Of a stretch of DNA of 64,000 nucleotides, positions 45,283 to 54,012 are shown piece after piece. Within the stretch, counting starts at the first letter, position 1, and each line of letters opens with the position of its first letter. The stretch is taken from positions 930,001 to 994,000 of the forward strand of contig NZ_CP076103.1 of NCBI RefSeq assembly GCF_018732085.1, written 5' to 3'. The translations under genes and the position numbers were made by a program. Under the pieces are notes generated by a model that was not told where the DNA came from, did no database searches, and saw only the letters and a list, made by a program, of their open reading frames with translations. Source of the stretch: Lysobacter capsici (GTDB lineage: Bacteria; Pseudomonadota; Gammaproteobacteria; Xanthomonadales; Xanthomonadaceae).

Positions 45283-45564
45283 ATGGTGGCCCTGTCCGTT
45301 CTGTTCGGCATAGCGGTTGGCCTGTCGGCCTGCGCAGGCGGCGCCGGAACCTCGTCACCGCCCGCATCCGCATCCAAAGCCGCACTCGCTGCGGCACCCA
45401 CCGCTGCGCCGGAACGGACAATGGCAGGCCCACTGCCGGCGATGTTGAGCGGCGTCGTGGGCCACGGCCCGCTCATCGTCGGCGATCAGTTCGGCTATCT
45501 GCCGGGCCTGAAGAAGATGGCAGTACTGCGCAAATGCGTTTCTAGCCAGGCAGCCAGCGGGTGA
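45283..45564 (+). pseudogene. Truncated lipoprotein with GH9-type N-terminal start
   Basis: A 93-codon frame with a perfect lipobox (VLFGIAVGLSAC), a Ser/Ala/Pro linker and then LIVGDQFGYLPGLKKMAVLR, which resembles the start of the Ig-like N-terminal domain of family 9 glycoside hydrolases (pattern NQVGYLP..KKAVL). It stops soon after at 45562-45564 and the remaining domains are absent; beyond it comes the opposite-strand SH3 gene. Probably the stump of a cellulase-type lipoprotein, cut by rearrangement. Confidence 0.5.
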
Positions 45565-45607
45565 TCGCGCGGTTCCGCGTCACCTACGTTCGACTGGATG
45601 CCGGCGC

Positions 45608-46282
45608 TCAGCCGCCGTCGCAGCTGGTTTCCTGCACCGCGCACAGACGGTCGACCCAGGCGCGGACCCGGCCCGCTTCGGCGCCGGCGGTCGCGGCGGG
45701 TTCGATCTGCACGTTGCCGCGCAGTTCGCTGTCGATGGCGTACTCGACCTGCGCCCACTTGCCGTCGCAGGCGACGAGGCGGCCGTGGTCGACAAACGCG
45801 TCGCCGTCGAAGCCTATGCCGTCTTTCGGGATCAGCACCGCCGGCGACTGGGCATCGGGCCGTTGCCGGCCGACAGCGGCCTGCGACTTCACCGTGAGCT
45901 TGCGTCCGCTGACCCAGCCGGTGCCCTTGAACATCGGCCGCGCCGCGGCGTCGAGCAAGGCTTCGTTGTCCTGCGCGCCGGCGATGCGGAACCAACCGTC
46001 GGCGCCCGCAGTGACCCGCACCTCGACCCGGGCGCGCAGCGGCGGATCGTCGGCGCTGACGTTGATCGGCGGCAAGGTGCCGAGCACGCGATAGGCGGCG
46101 CCGGGCCCGGCGCGGACGTTGAGCCCGGCCGGATCGGTCTCGTTGACGAAGGCGCCGAACGCGCACGCGACCTGCGCGACCGGCGCGGGCGCGGATTGTG
46201 CGCGAGCCGGCGCGACGGCGGACAGCAGCGCCACCGTCACGGACAGTGCGATGCGCGTGGCGATGAAATCGGGACGTGGCAT
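45608..46282 (-). CDS. Secreted SH3-domain protein
   Basis: A 224-residue protein with a signal peptide (ATRIALSVTVALLSAVAPAR then AQ) and a bacterial SH3 domain (GLNVRAGPGAAYRVLGTLPP near residue 55), the usual start of domains that bind peptidoglycan. The rest contains WFRIAGAQDNEA and several Cys (CAFGAF; LVACDGKW; LCAVQETSC). AGGA eight bases before the ATG at 46282 sets the start. Function unknown; likely in the periplasm. Divergent from the AcvB-like gene with about 320 bp between, in which only promoters are expected. Confidence 0.75.
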   Translation of the reverse strand: MPRPDFIATRIALSVTVALLSAVAPARAQSAPAPVAQVACAFGAFVNETDPAGLNVRAGPGAAYRVLGTLPPINVSADDPPLRARVEVRVTAGADGWFRIAGAQDNEALLDAAARPMFKGTGWVSGRKLTVKSQAAVGRQRPDAQSPAVLIPKDGIGFDGDAFVDHGRLVACDGKWAQVEYAIDSELRGNVQIEPAATAGAEAGRVRAWVDRLCAVQETSCDGG

Positions 46283-46603
46283 ATCCGAATGTCCTGTGGC
46301 GGGAACGTCGTGACGAAACCCCACGCGATCACACGACGAGCGGATCGGCGTGTGCATGCAGGCGCGGGCGGGCGGCGTGATCGGCATTGCCGAACGGCTC
46401 GCCGCGGCGGGGCAGAATCGACTTGCGCTTTTTCATCTCGACAGGTCCCTCCTGGAAGCCCGCTGCGCGCGAACGACGGCGCCGCTCGATGGTGTCGCCG
46501 CGCCAAGGATCGGGCAATCCCGGGCGGGCGTCCACCGCTCGCGCGACCGATGCGTTTTCTCCACCGCATCGCCGGTATAAGGTGGCGCATCCAGGAGAAC
46601 CCC

Positions 46604-48025
46604 ATGTTCGCTTCGCCCCGTCTTTTTTCTGCCGCATTGGCGACGTGCCTGTGCGCCGTTTGTCCGCCGACGTTCGCCGCGGGGCAACCGGCTGCCGCGG
46701 CGTCGCCTCGGTTGATCAGCGAAATCACCCACGGCCGCTTCGTGCGCACACCGGTGCGCCTGCCGCAAGGCGAGGTGAAGCGCTTCGTGCTGTGGTTCGC
46801 CGACGGCCTCGATGCCGCGCAGCGCAAGGCGCGCGTGGAGGCGCTGGTCGGCGACGGCGCGATGGTCGCCACGGTCGATGTCGCGGCATTGGAAACGCTG
46901 CTGCGCAAGGACGGCGGCACGTGCAACTTCTCCTCCGGCGACGTCGAGAATTTCTCGCGCTACGTGCAGGCCTACTACCGTCTGCCGACGTACCACCTGC
47001 CGCTGCTGCTCGGCGACGGCGAAGGCGCCGCGCTGGCCTACGCGATCGCCGCGCAGGGCGACGCGACCCTGTTCGCCGGCGCGGTGTCGAACCGGTTCTG
47101 CCCGACCCTCGAACTGCCGCGTCAGCTGTGCGCGTCGGCTTCTCTCAAGCTCAACGCCGACGGCAAGCTCGCGCGCCTGCAACCGGCGCCGTTGAAAGTG
47201 CCGTGGCTGATCGCCGCGCCGCAGGCCGACGAACGACGCTGCGAGGCATCGGCGGTGCAGGACTTCGTCAAGGCGATTCCACAGGCGCGCAGCTTCGCCC
47301 GCGATGCGAATGGCGACGCGACGGCAGGTCTGCGCGCGGCCTTGAACGTGCTCGGGGCGCAGCGGCATGCGAGCCTGCCGCCGCCGCCGTCGGACCTGCA
47401 GGGCCTGCCGATCACCGAAGTCGCCGCGATGCCCGGCGGCAACGCCGACACCTTCGCCATCTTCGTCTCCGGCGACGGCGGCTGGGCCGATTTCGACAAG
47501 AGCGTCGCCGCGCGCCTGGCCAAGGCCGGCGTGCCGGTGGCCGGGGTGGATTCGCTGCGTTATTTCTGGACGCCGCGCACGCCGCAAAGTTTCGCCGGCG
47601 ACCTCGACCGCATGGTGCGTTACTACCGCGCCCACTGGCATCGCGAGAACGTGGTGCTGATCGGTTTCTCGCAGGGCGCCGACGTGTTGCCTGGCGCGTA
47701 CAACCGCTTGCCGCCCGCGACCCGCGGCACGGTGCGGCTGACCACGCTGATTTCGGCCGGGCAGAAGGCCGAGTACGAATTCCATCTGTCGAACTGGATC
47801 GGCGGCAGCGGCCGCGGCCTGCCGATCGCGCCGGAAGTGCTGCGCATGCCGCCGGCGCGCACGCTGTGCCTGTACGGCAGCGACGACGGCGACGCGCTGT
47901 GTCCGCACTTGCCGGCGAAAGCCGCCGGCATCGACAAGATGCCCGGCGACCATCACCTCGGCGGCGATTACGACGGGGTCGCGGCGCGGGTGTTGTCGGC
48001 GGCGGGGATCGCGTCGCGTCCGTGA
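46604..48025 (+). CDS. AcvB/VirJ-family periplasmic hydrolase
   Basis: A 473-residue exported protein (signal peptide to about residue 26). The C-terminal half is the VirJ domain: FVSGDGGWADFDKSVAARLA near residue 285, VAGVDSLRYFWTPRTPQ, and the serine elbow IGFSQGADVLP near 353 with a late His in GDHHLGGDYD. In Agrobacterium AcvB was shown to hydrolyse lysyl-phosphatidylglycerol in the periplasm. Here the gene converges on mprF, which makes that lipid, and their 3' ends overlap by 58 bp. AGGAG seven bases before the ATG supports the start. Function by homology and context. Confidence 0.88.
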   Translation: MFASPRLFSAALATCLCAVCPPTFAAGQPAAAASPRLISEITHGRFVRTPVRLPQGEVKRFVLWFADGLDAAQRKARVEALVGDGAMVATVDVAALETLLRKDGGTCNFSSGDVENFSRYVQAYYRLPTYHLPLLLGDGEGAALAYAIAAQGDATLFAGAVSNRFCPTLELPRQLCASASLKLNADGKLARLQPAPLKVPWLIAAPQADERRCEASAVQDFVKAIPQARSFARDANGDATAGLRAALNVLGAQRHASLPPPPSDLQGLPITEVAAMPGGNADTFAIFVSGDGGWADFDKSVAARLAKAGVPVAGVDSLRYFWTPRTPQSFAGDLDRMVRYYRAHWHRENVVLIGFSQGADVLPGAYNRLPPATRGTVRLTTLISAGQKAEYEFHLSNWIGGSGRGLPIAPEVLRMPPARTLCLYGSDDGDALCPHLPAKAAGIDKMPGDHHLGGDYDGVAARVLSAAGIASRP

Positions 48026-50673
48026 GCCGTTGAGGCCGGCATCGGCGGCGCCGACACCGGGAACTTGGCGACGTTGCGTTCGCTTTCGTCGTCGCGGTGC
48101 GGGTCGAGCGAGATCAAACGCGTTACGTCGATCAGCGCGCTCGGCAGGTGCATGCCGCCAGGCGCGGCGAGATAGCGGGTGCGCCAGACCGGGTCGTACT
48201 TGGCCTTGAACCGGCGTAGGCCGACGAAACCGTAGAAACGTTCGCCGTGGCGCGCGATCAGATTGGCGAAGCGGTTCCAGCGCCCGGCCAGGCGATGCTG
48301 CGACAGCCCCGACAGCGGCGCCATGCCCAGCGAGAACCGTTCGAAGCCGTTGGCGCGGCCCCACAGCATCAATTCGGCGAACAGGAAATCCATCGTGCCC
48401 TTGGGCGCGTCGCCGCGATGGCGCATTAGATCGACCGACAACTCGCGGCCGTTGGTCGCGTTCCACAGGTTCGCGAACGCGACGATGCGGCCTTCGTGTT
48501 CGATCAACGCCACCGGCAGGCGGCGCAGGTAGTCGGGATCGAAATTGCCCAGCGAGAAGCTCTTTTCCTCGCCGGCCTTGTGTTCGAGCCAATCGTCGGA
48601 GATCGCTTCCAGTTCGGGCAGCAGCGCGTCGATGTCGTCGCTCGGCGCGATGCGGAAACTCAGGCCCGAACGCTTTCCGCGGTTCCAGGCCTGGCGCAGG
48701 TCGGCGCGGGTCGGGCCTTGCAGGCTGAAATCGGTCAGCGGCACCAGCGCTTCCTCGCCGAGCTTGACCAGGGTCAGGCCCATGTCGAGGTAGGTCTGCC
48801 AGTACTGCTCGCCGACCTGATAGAACACCGGCCGCATGCCGAGCCGATCGGCTTCCTCGCGGAATCGCCAGATCAACGCGCGCGCGACCTCGGGCGGGCC
48901 GACCGGGTCGCCCATCGCGATCAGCGAGCCGCCGTAGCGCTGCATCATCGCGAAGCCGCGGTTTTCGCTGTCGAGCAGCAGCGCTTTGTCGCCGGTCAGG
49001 GCCAGATGCGCCTGACTGTCGTCGGCGCCGGCGAGGATCGGCCGGATCGCCGCCAACTGCGCTTCGTCGGCCGCCGGCAGCGGCGCGCGCGCGGCGTGCA
49101 GCAAGCGCGCCAGGCCGAACGCGATCACGGTGACGCTGACCAGCAGCATCGCCCGCAGCGCGCGCGGCGCGTTGCCCGAGACCAGGAATTCCCACCACAG
49201 CTCGTTGCGGTATTCGACGTGGCTGTAGGCGAAGAACATCAGCCAGATCGCCGCGATCAGCACCAGGCCGAGATTGCGCAGCCAGCGCCACGACCAGGCT
49301 TCGTCGAGCAGCGCGCCTTCGCGGTAGAACTCGCGCCGCGCCGCCCACAGCGCCACCGCGACCAGCGGCGGCATCAGCGACAACACCCAATGCCCGCCGC
49401 GCAGCCAGGTCGGCAGCGGCAGCAGCAGGCACACGCCCAGCGCCAGCGCCCAGGCCGCGTGGCTGCGCCGTTGCAGGCCCTGGCCGATCAGCAGCAGGCC
49501 GACGCCGCCGAGGCTGGCGAGCAGTTGCGAGGTTTCGATCAACGGCAGCGGCGCGCCGACCAGGCGATGCTGCGGCTTGGGCAAGGTGCCGTCGAGAATC
49601 AGCGCGGCGCCGAGCACGAACGCGGCCAGCGCGATCACATGCGGCAGCCACGGCCGGATCGCCAGCCACGCGGTGCGCAGCGCGCCCGCGCGCCGCGCCA
49701 CCGGTCCGCGCACCGCGCCGAACAGGCCCAGCACCGTCGCCAGCACCAGCGGCAGCGCGTAGTAGGTGATGCGGTAGGCGACCGCGGCCGCGAGCAGGCT
49801 GGCCGGCGCGACCCCCGGCAGCAGCTTGAGCAGGCTCCATTCGAACACGCCGATGCCGGCCGGCACGCTCGACACCAGGCCCGCCAGCACCGCCACCAGA
49901 TACAGCCCGACGAAGCCGATGAAACCGGTGCCCGATTCCGGCGGAATGGCCGGCGCGAGCAACACGTACAGGGCGCCGCCGGCCAAGGCCAGTTCGACCA
50001 CGCTCAGTGCGGTCACGCTGAGCACGGTGCGGCGGTCGGGCAGCCACAGCGCATGCCCGCGCAGGCGCAGGGTGCGGCCGTCGCGGCCGACCGCGGCCAG
50101 CAGGCCGAGGAAAGCGATCGCGATCGCCGCGCCGATCGCGCGGATCGCGGTTGCGCTCAGCGGCAGCAGCAAGGTCGCCGGCGCGGGTTCGAACATCAAG
50201 GCGCAGGCCAGCAGCACCCAGGCGCCGAACACGAAACCCAGCGTGCTCATCAGCACGACCTGGCCGATGTCGGCCAGCGACAGCCCGGCCGCGCCGTAGC
50301 CGCGCAGGCGCACCGCGCCGCCGGTCAGCGCGGCGAAGCCCAGGGTGTGGCCGACCGCGTTGGCGAGGAAGGCGGTGACGATCAGCCGCAGCGGCTTGAC
50401 CTTGCTGGCGTTGCGGCGCAGGCCGATGGCGTCGAAGCCAACCAAACAGGCATAACTTGCGAGGGCCAGCAGAAAGGCCAAGGCGATACGAACAGAGTCG
50501 ATCTGCGCGAAGGCGTGCTTGATCGACCGATACCCCTGCTCGCTGAATTCCCCGGCGAGCGCGTGCAGCGCCAGCGCGAGGATCGCCAGGCTGGCGAGCA
50601 TCGACAGCGCACGGCGCCAGGATGGCGACGAGCGCTCGGCGGTGGACGATGGGGTGGACGTCGGGGTGGTCAT
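47968..50673 (-). CDS. mprF: Lysylphosphatidylglycerol synthase/flippase MprF
   Basis: A 901-residue MprF. Residues about 1-340 are the flippase part (eight helices; RSIKHAFAQIDSVRIALAFL, GALRLRGYGAAGLSLADIGQ-type loop), helices continue to about 530, and the C-terminal DUF2156/GNAT-like domain transfers lysine (or alanine) from tRNA to phosphatidylglycerol: GDPVGPPEVARALIWRFREE, EEKSFSLGNFDPDYLRRLPV, GTMDFLFAELMLWGRANGFE. The modified lipid lowers surface charge and protects from cationic peptides. Its 3' end overlaps the convergent AcvB-like gene. The gene has its own promoter region to the right (50674 on). Confidence 0.94.
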   Translation of the reverse strand: MTTPTSTPSSTAERSSPSWRRALSMLASLAILALALHALAGEFSEQGYRSIKHAFAQIDSVRIALAFLLALASYACLVGFDAIGLRRNASKVKPLRLIVTAFLANAVGHTLGFAALTGGAVRLRGYGAAGLSLADIGQVVLMSTLGFVFGAWVLLACALMFEPAPATLLLPLSATAIRAIGAAIAIAFLGLLAAVGRDGRTLRLRGHALWLPDRRTVLSVTALSVVELALAGGALYVLLAPAIPPESGTGFIGFVGLYLVAVLAGLVSSVPAGIGVFEWSLLKLLPGVAPASLLAAAVAYRITYYALPLVLATVLGLFGAVRGPVARRAGALRTAWLAIRPWLPHVIALAAFVLGAALILDGTLPKPQHRLVGAPLPLIETSQLLASLGGVGLLLIGQGLQRRSHAAWALALGVCLLLPLPTWLRGGHWVLSLMPPLVAVALWAARREFYREGALLDEAWSWRWLRNLGLVLIAAIWLMFFAYSHVEYRNELWWEFLVSGNAPRALRAMLLVSVTVIAFGLARLLHAARAPLPAADEAQLAAIRPILAGADDSQAHLALTGDKALLLDSENRGFAMMQRYGGSLIAMGDPVGPPEVARALIWRFREEADRLGMRPVFYQVGEQYWQTYLDMGLTLVKLGEEALVPLTDFSLQGPTRADLRQAWNRGKRSGLSFRIAPSDDIDALLPELEAISDDWLEHKAGEEKSFSLGNFDPDYLRRLPVALIEHEGRIVAFANLWNATNGRELSVDLMRHRGDAPKGTMDFLFAELMLWGRANGFERFSLGMAPLSGLSQHRLAGRWNRFANLIARHGERFYGFVGLRRFKAKYDPVWRTRYLAAPGGMHLPSALIDVTRLISLDPHRDDESERNVAKFPVSAPPMPASTAHGRDAIPAADNTRAATPS

Positions 50674-50793
50674 GCGGCGCTGCGTGTGGGGGAGGGGGAA
50701 GCTTTCCGCAAAGGCTGCGAAAGCCGAATGAGGGTGGGCGGCGGCATTTTAGGCGACGGGCCTGTGGGTGGGGCGCGGGTGGGCGGAGCAAAA

Positions 50794-50833
50794 AGCAAAT
50801 CCCCCCTGGCCCCCCTTTTTCAAAGGGGGGAAG
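50794..50833. repeat. Short intergenic repeat, C-run/G-run family, copy 2
   Basis: Reads AGCAAATCCCCCCTGGCCCC then CCTTTTTCAAAGGGGGGAAG, the inverse of the copy at 3739-3776 with almost no change. Confidence 0.85.
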
Positions 50834-51049
50834 TCTTCGGGGTGGTGCGGCGCAAGTTGGGGGGCGACGGCTCGGGTGGGCAGCGTGTGCTTTTCGGCGC
50901 GAGAGTGCGAGTTGGGCTTGCGAAAACGACCTCACCGCAAGCTGCGCAGTCAGGAGTTGTCCCGCACTCAAAAGCCGCGCTCATAGAGCGTTGGCCGGCT
51001 CCACGCCGTCACCAACCCGACCCGACTAAACCCATCGAACCCCATGCCC

Positions 51050-51122
51050 ACTTTGAAAAAGGGGGCGAGCGCCCGGCGCAACGTCGGAGCATGTACATCC
51101 CGCAGCGCGGGGATTTGCTTTT
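51050..51122. repeat. C-run/G-run repeat, copy 3, split by extra DNA
   Basis: CTTTGAAAAAGGGGGC at 51050 and CGCGGGGATTTGCTTTT ending at 51122 are the two halves of the repeat in the orientation of copy 1, but about 38 bp of other sequence (51067-51104) lies between them. Confidence 0.65.
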
Positions 51123-51145
51123 GCGCTCAATCCACCGCGAAGCGC

Positions 51146-52075
51146 TTACCTCACCCCGGCCCCGATCACCCGATCCCACACCGCCGGCTGCCCGATCGTC
51201 TCCTCGACGAAATCGATGAACGCCTCGACCTTGCGCGGCCGGTACTCGCGCCCCGGGTACACCGCGTAGATCCCGATCGGCACCAGGCTCCAGTCCGGCA
51301 GCACTTCCACCAGCTGCCCCGAGGCCAGCTCCTGCGCCACCGCGAACGTCGCGCTCTGCACGATGCCGCCGCCGGCGACCGCCGCCTCGACCAGCGGCAC
51401 CCCGTAATTCGCCTTCAAGCGGCCGCGCACCGGCACCCGCAGCGGCTCGCGCTCGCGCTGGAACTCCCAGGTCGGGGTGTCGCGGAACAAGGTGTAGTGC
51501 AGGCAGTCGTGCCCGATCAGCTCGGCCGGCGTCGACGGCGCGCCGCGGCGGGCGAGGTAGTCGGGCGAGGCGACCAGGAGGCGCCGGGTCTGGGCGATGC
51601 GCCGCGCCACCAGCCGCGAATCGGTCAGCGCGCCGATCCGGATGGCCGCATCGAAGCCGTCGCCGATCAGGTCGACGAAGCGATCGTCGAACTGCAGGTC
51701 TAGATCGATGCCGGGGTGGCGTTCGAGAAACGCCGATACCTGCGGGATCACGTACAGGCGGCCGAAATTCATCGGCAGCGACACCCGCAGTTCGCCGCGC
51801 GGCTGCAGCGACAGGTCGTGAACCCGCTCGCCCGCGGCCAGGATCTGCGCCAGCGCCGGCGCGACTTCGGCGTAGTAGTGGCGGCCGGGTTCGGTCAGGC
51901 TCAGGCGCCGGGTCGAGCGGTTCAGCAGCTTGGCCCCGAGCCGTGCCTCCAGGGTGTTCAGCCGGCGCGTGATCGCCCCCGGCGTGACCTGCAGCTGCCG
52001 CGCCGCGGCGGTGAAACTGCCGTGCTGGAGGATGGCCTCGAAGGCTTCGAGTTCGGAATACAGTCCACCGATCAT
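51146..52075 (-). CDS. LysR-family transcriptional regulator
   Basis: A 309-residue LysR protein. Helix-turn-helix at residues 17-40 (GSFTAAARQLQVTPGAITRR), effector domain with the usual ELRVSLPMNFGRLYVIPQVS. Best fit is the CrgA/AaeR-like subgroup. It is divergent from the oxidoreductase gene at 52191 with 115 bp between, the classic layout of a LysR regulator and its target. The intergenic DNA contains CAATAATGATCGG / CAATGATGAG near 52070-52095, a possible binding site. Confidence 0.93.
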   Translation of the reverse strand: MIGGLYSELEAFEAILQHGSFTAAARQLQVTPGAITRRLNTLEARLGAKLLNRSTRRLSLTEPGRHYYAEVAPALAQILAAGERVHDLSLQPRGELRVSLPMNFGRLYVIPQVSAFLERHPGIDLDLQFDDRFVDLIGDGFDAAIRIGALTDSRLVARRIAQTRRLLVASPDYLARRGAPSTPAELIGHDCLHYTLFRDTPTWEFQREREPLRVPVRGRLKANYGVPLVEAAVAGGGIVQSATFAVAQELASGQLVEVLPDWSLVPIGIYAVYPGREYRPRKVEAFIDFVEETIGQPAVWDRVIGAGVR

Positions 52076-52190
52076 TATTGAGCCATCCTCAATGATGAGT
52101 TGCCGGGTCGATCCTATATCAATGTGTGGCGCAACAATAGTCTGGGGTCCCCGAACCAGCCGGTCCGCGCGACGGACCTCAGGAACCCCG

Positions 52191-53201
52191 ATGGACGCCT
52201 TTCAATTGCAGGGCCACGACCTGGACAGCCTGCGCCGTGTCGAATTGCCCGAGCCCCGCCCCGGCCCCGGCGAAGTCCGCATCCGCGTCGCCGCGGCCTC
52301 GGTCAATTACCGCGACTACGCCCTGGCCACCGGCCGCTACCAACCCGAGTTGCCGCGCCCGTTCGTGCCGCTGTCCGACGGCGTCGGCCGCATCGACGCG
52401 CTGGGCGAAGGCGTCGATGGCTACGCGCTCGGCGAGCGGGTGATCGGGCACTACACGACGAAATGGATCGACGGCCCGTTCCGGTCGGCCAACCATGCGA
52501 GCAAGCTCGGCGGCCCGCTCGACGGCTGGCTGGCGCGGCAGATCGTGCTGCCGGCCAGCGCGATCGCGCGCGCGCCTGAATCGCTCGACGATGCCGCCGC
52601 CTCGACCTTGCCGGTGTCCGGCCTGACCGCCTGGGCGGCGCTGCAACGCATGGCCCTGCCGGCCGGCGCGAGCGTGCTGGTGCAGGGCACCGGCAGCGTT
52701 TCCTTGATGGCCTTGCAACTGGCGGTCGCGCGCGGCCTGGACGTGATCGCGACCACCGGCGACGCCGGCAAGGCCGACTGGCTGCGCTCGATGGGTGCGC
52801 GCGCGGTGATCGATTACAGACAACGCCCCGATCTGTCGGCCGCGGTGCGCGAACTGACCGGCGGCCGCGGTGTGGACGGCATCGTCGACGTGGTCGGCGG
52901 CCCGCAGTTCCTCGACCTGCTCAACGCCGCGGCCGACAACGCGCATATCGCGGTGATCGGGTTCCTGCACAGCATGCAGGTCGACGGCAACCTGATCGGC
53001 CCGATCATGGCGCGCCAGCTCAACCTCCACGGCGTCAGCGTCGGCAGCCTGCGCGATCTGCATGCGTTTCTGGCCGAAGTGGAAACGCGGCGGATCGTGC
53101 CGATCGTGGGGGCGCGGTTTTCGTTCGAACACGGGGCGCAGGCGATCGCGTCGATCGCGCAGCAGCGGCAGGTGGGCAAGCCGGTGGTGGTGTTCGATTA
53201 G
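52191..53201 (+). CDS. NAD(P)-dependent oxidoreductase of the medium-chain family
   Basis: A 336-residue MDR protein (VELPEPRPGPGEVRIRVAAA, SVNYRDYALATGRY, LSDGVGRIDALGEGVDGY, cofactor motif VLVQGTGSVSLMALQLA). The Cys and His of the catalytic zinc site of alcohol dehydrogenases are not at their usual places (NYRDYAL instead of a Cys-containing loop), so it is likely a zinc-independent quinone reductase or enoyl reductase type. Start at 52191 with AGGAA six bases upstream. Probably controlled by the divergent LysR. Confidence 0.9.
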   Translation: MDAFQLQGHDLDSLRRVELPEPRPGPGEVRIRVAAASVNYRDYALATGRYQPELPRPFVPLSDGVGRIDALGEGVDGYALGERVIGHYTTKWIDGPFRSANHASKLGGPLDGWLARQIVLPASAIARAPESLDDAAASTLPVSGLTAWAALQRMALPAGASVLVQGTGSVSLMALQLAVARGLDVIATTGDAGKADWLRSMGARAVIDYRQRPDLSAAVRELTGGRGVDGIVDVVGGPQFLDLLNAAADNAHIAVIGFLHSMQVDGNLIGPIMARQLNLHGVSVGSLRDLHAFLAEVETRRIVPIVGARFSFEHGAQAIASIAQQRQVGKPVVVFD

Positions 53202-53407
53202 CGGTGGTGGGCGGGAAAGTCTGTGCTGATGGTCGACTGACGCTCCTGGCTGGTCAGGTCGGCGGTGGTGTTTGACCGGCTGCAGCAGATGGGCCGCGGT
53301 GAGATGGGCTGTACTCGTCGGCGATCGACGCAAGCTTCGCGAGTGCCGCGAAATTCTTGAAGATTCACAGCGCCGATAACGGCCAGTACATCGCCGACTT
53401 TCCTAAC

Positions 53408-53551
53408 GCTGCGAAGCGTCAGGATGTCGCGCACTTTCATGACGCTGCGAAGCGTCAGGATGTCGCGCACTTTCATAACGCTGCGAAGCATCAAGATATC
53501 GCGCACTTTCATAACGCTGCGAAGCATCAAGATATCGCGCACTTTCATAAC
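53408..53551. repeat. 36-bp tandem repeat, four units
   Basis: Units at 53408, 53444, 53480 and 53516, each starting GCTGCGAAGC and ending CGCGCACTTTCATRAC. Units 1 and 2 share GTCAGGATGT, units 3 and 4 share ATCAAGATAT, so the array grew in pairs. The translation is a 12-residue repeat on either strand (for example AAKRQDVAHFHD on plus). Confidence 0.95.
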
Positions 53552-53637
53552 GTCATCCCCGCGAAGGCGGGGATCCAGAGACTTCAGAGTCATGCTGCGG
53601 TGAAGCCCTGGATCCCCGCCTTCGCGGGGATGACGGT
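53552..53637. repeat. Inverted repeat of the GTCATCCCCGCGAAGGCGGGGAT type
   Basis: Left arm GTCATCCCCGCGAAGGCGGG at 53552 and right arm CCCGCCTTCGCGGGGATGAC ending at about 53634, each followed or preceded by GATCCA. This is a widespread intergenic repeat in several proteobacteria; its frame reads VIPAKAGIQ. Confidence 0.85.
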
Positions 53638-53691
53638 AGGACGGTGACGCGGATGTTTGTGGGTTTCGTGCTGATGGATGGTCTTTCGCTC

Positions 53692-53843
53692 AAAGTCGCT
53701 GGATTCCCGCGTTCGCGGGAATGACGAGCAAAGGCGGAGCGCGCAACTCGTCGGCTGCGGCTAAAGAAATAGTGATGAGCCCTTCCCGTAGTCGCGAACC
53801 CTTCCTGCCGTCATTCCCGCGAACGCGGGAATCCAGCGACTTT
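53692..53843. repeat. Inverted repeat pair of the GTCATTCCCGCG type
   Basis: GTCGCTGGATTCCCGCGTTC...GGAATGAC at 53695-53725 and its inverse GTCATTCCCGCGAACGCGGG...AATCCAGCGAC at 53811-53841 face each other across about 85 bp. Each arm can also fold on itself. Confidence 0.85.
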
Positions 53844-54012
53844 CGTCCCGATCGCCTGGTCGTCCATTTCGGACGAATGCAGGCCGTATCCAGTTTGCCT
53901 CGCCACGCCACGCTGAATCGCACCGCATCGCAAGCGCACTACAGCCGCCACATCACACCAGATCGCGCGACATCACATTGCGTCCTGTTCCGCAGAGCAC
54001 CATGACCACACT

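Larger units (their letters stand above)
50674..51145. other. Intergenic region with two copies of the C-run repeat
   Basis: About 470 bp between mprF and the LysR gene, both on the minus strand. It holds a full copy of the C-run/G-run repeat and an interrupted copy (both listed). The remaining DNA shows no gene. Confidence 0.6.
53202..54012. other. Repeat-rich intergenic region
   Basis: About 800 bp without a credible gene. It holds a 36-bp tandem array and two kinds of GTCATTCCCGCG-type inverted repeats, each listed below. Open frames through the array exist on both strands because the 36-bp unit is a multiple of three; they have no ribosome site. Confidence 0.6.

Noticed and set aside
46433..50971. 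1512-codon open frame on the minus strand
   Set aside because: Out-of-frame shadow of mprF and antisense of the AcvB-like gene; composition is Arg/Ala/Gly only.
48496..51219. 907-codon open frame on the plus strand opposite mprF
   Set aside because: Gln/Arg-rich antisense shadow of mprF with no ribosome site or domain.
53408..53551. CRISPR array
   Set aside because: Units are contiguous with no unique spacers and no cas genes nearby.
53357..53647. 96-codon frame through the 36-bp array ending VIPAKAGIQ
   Set aside because: No ribosome site, and the C-terminal part is the known non-coding GTCATCCCCGCG repeat.
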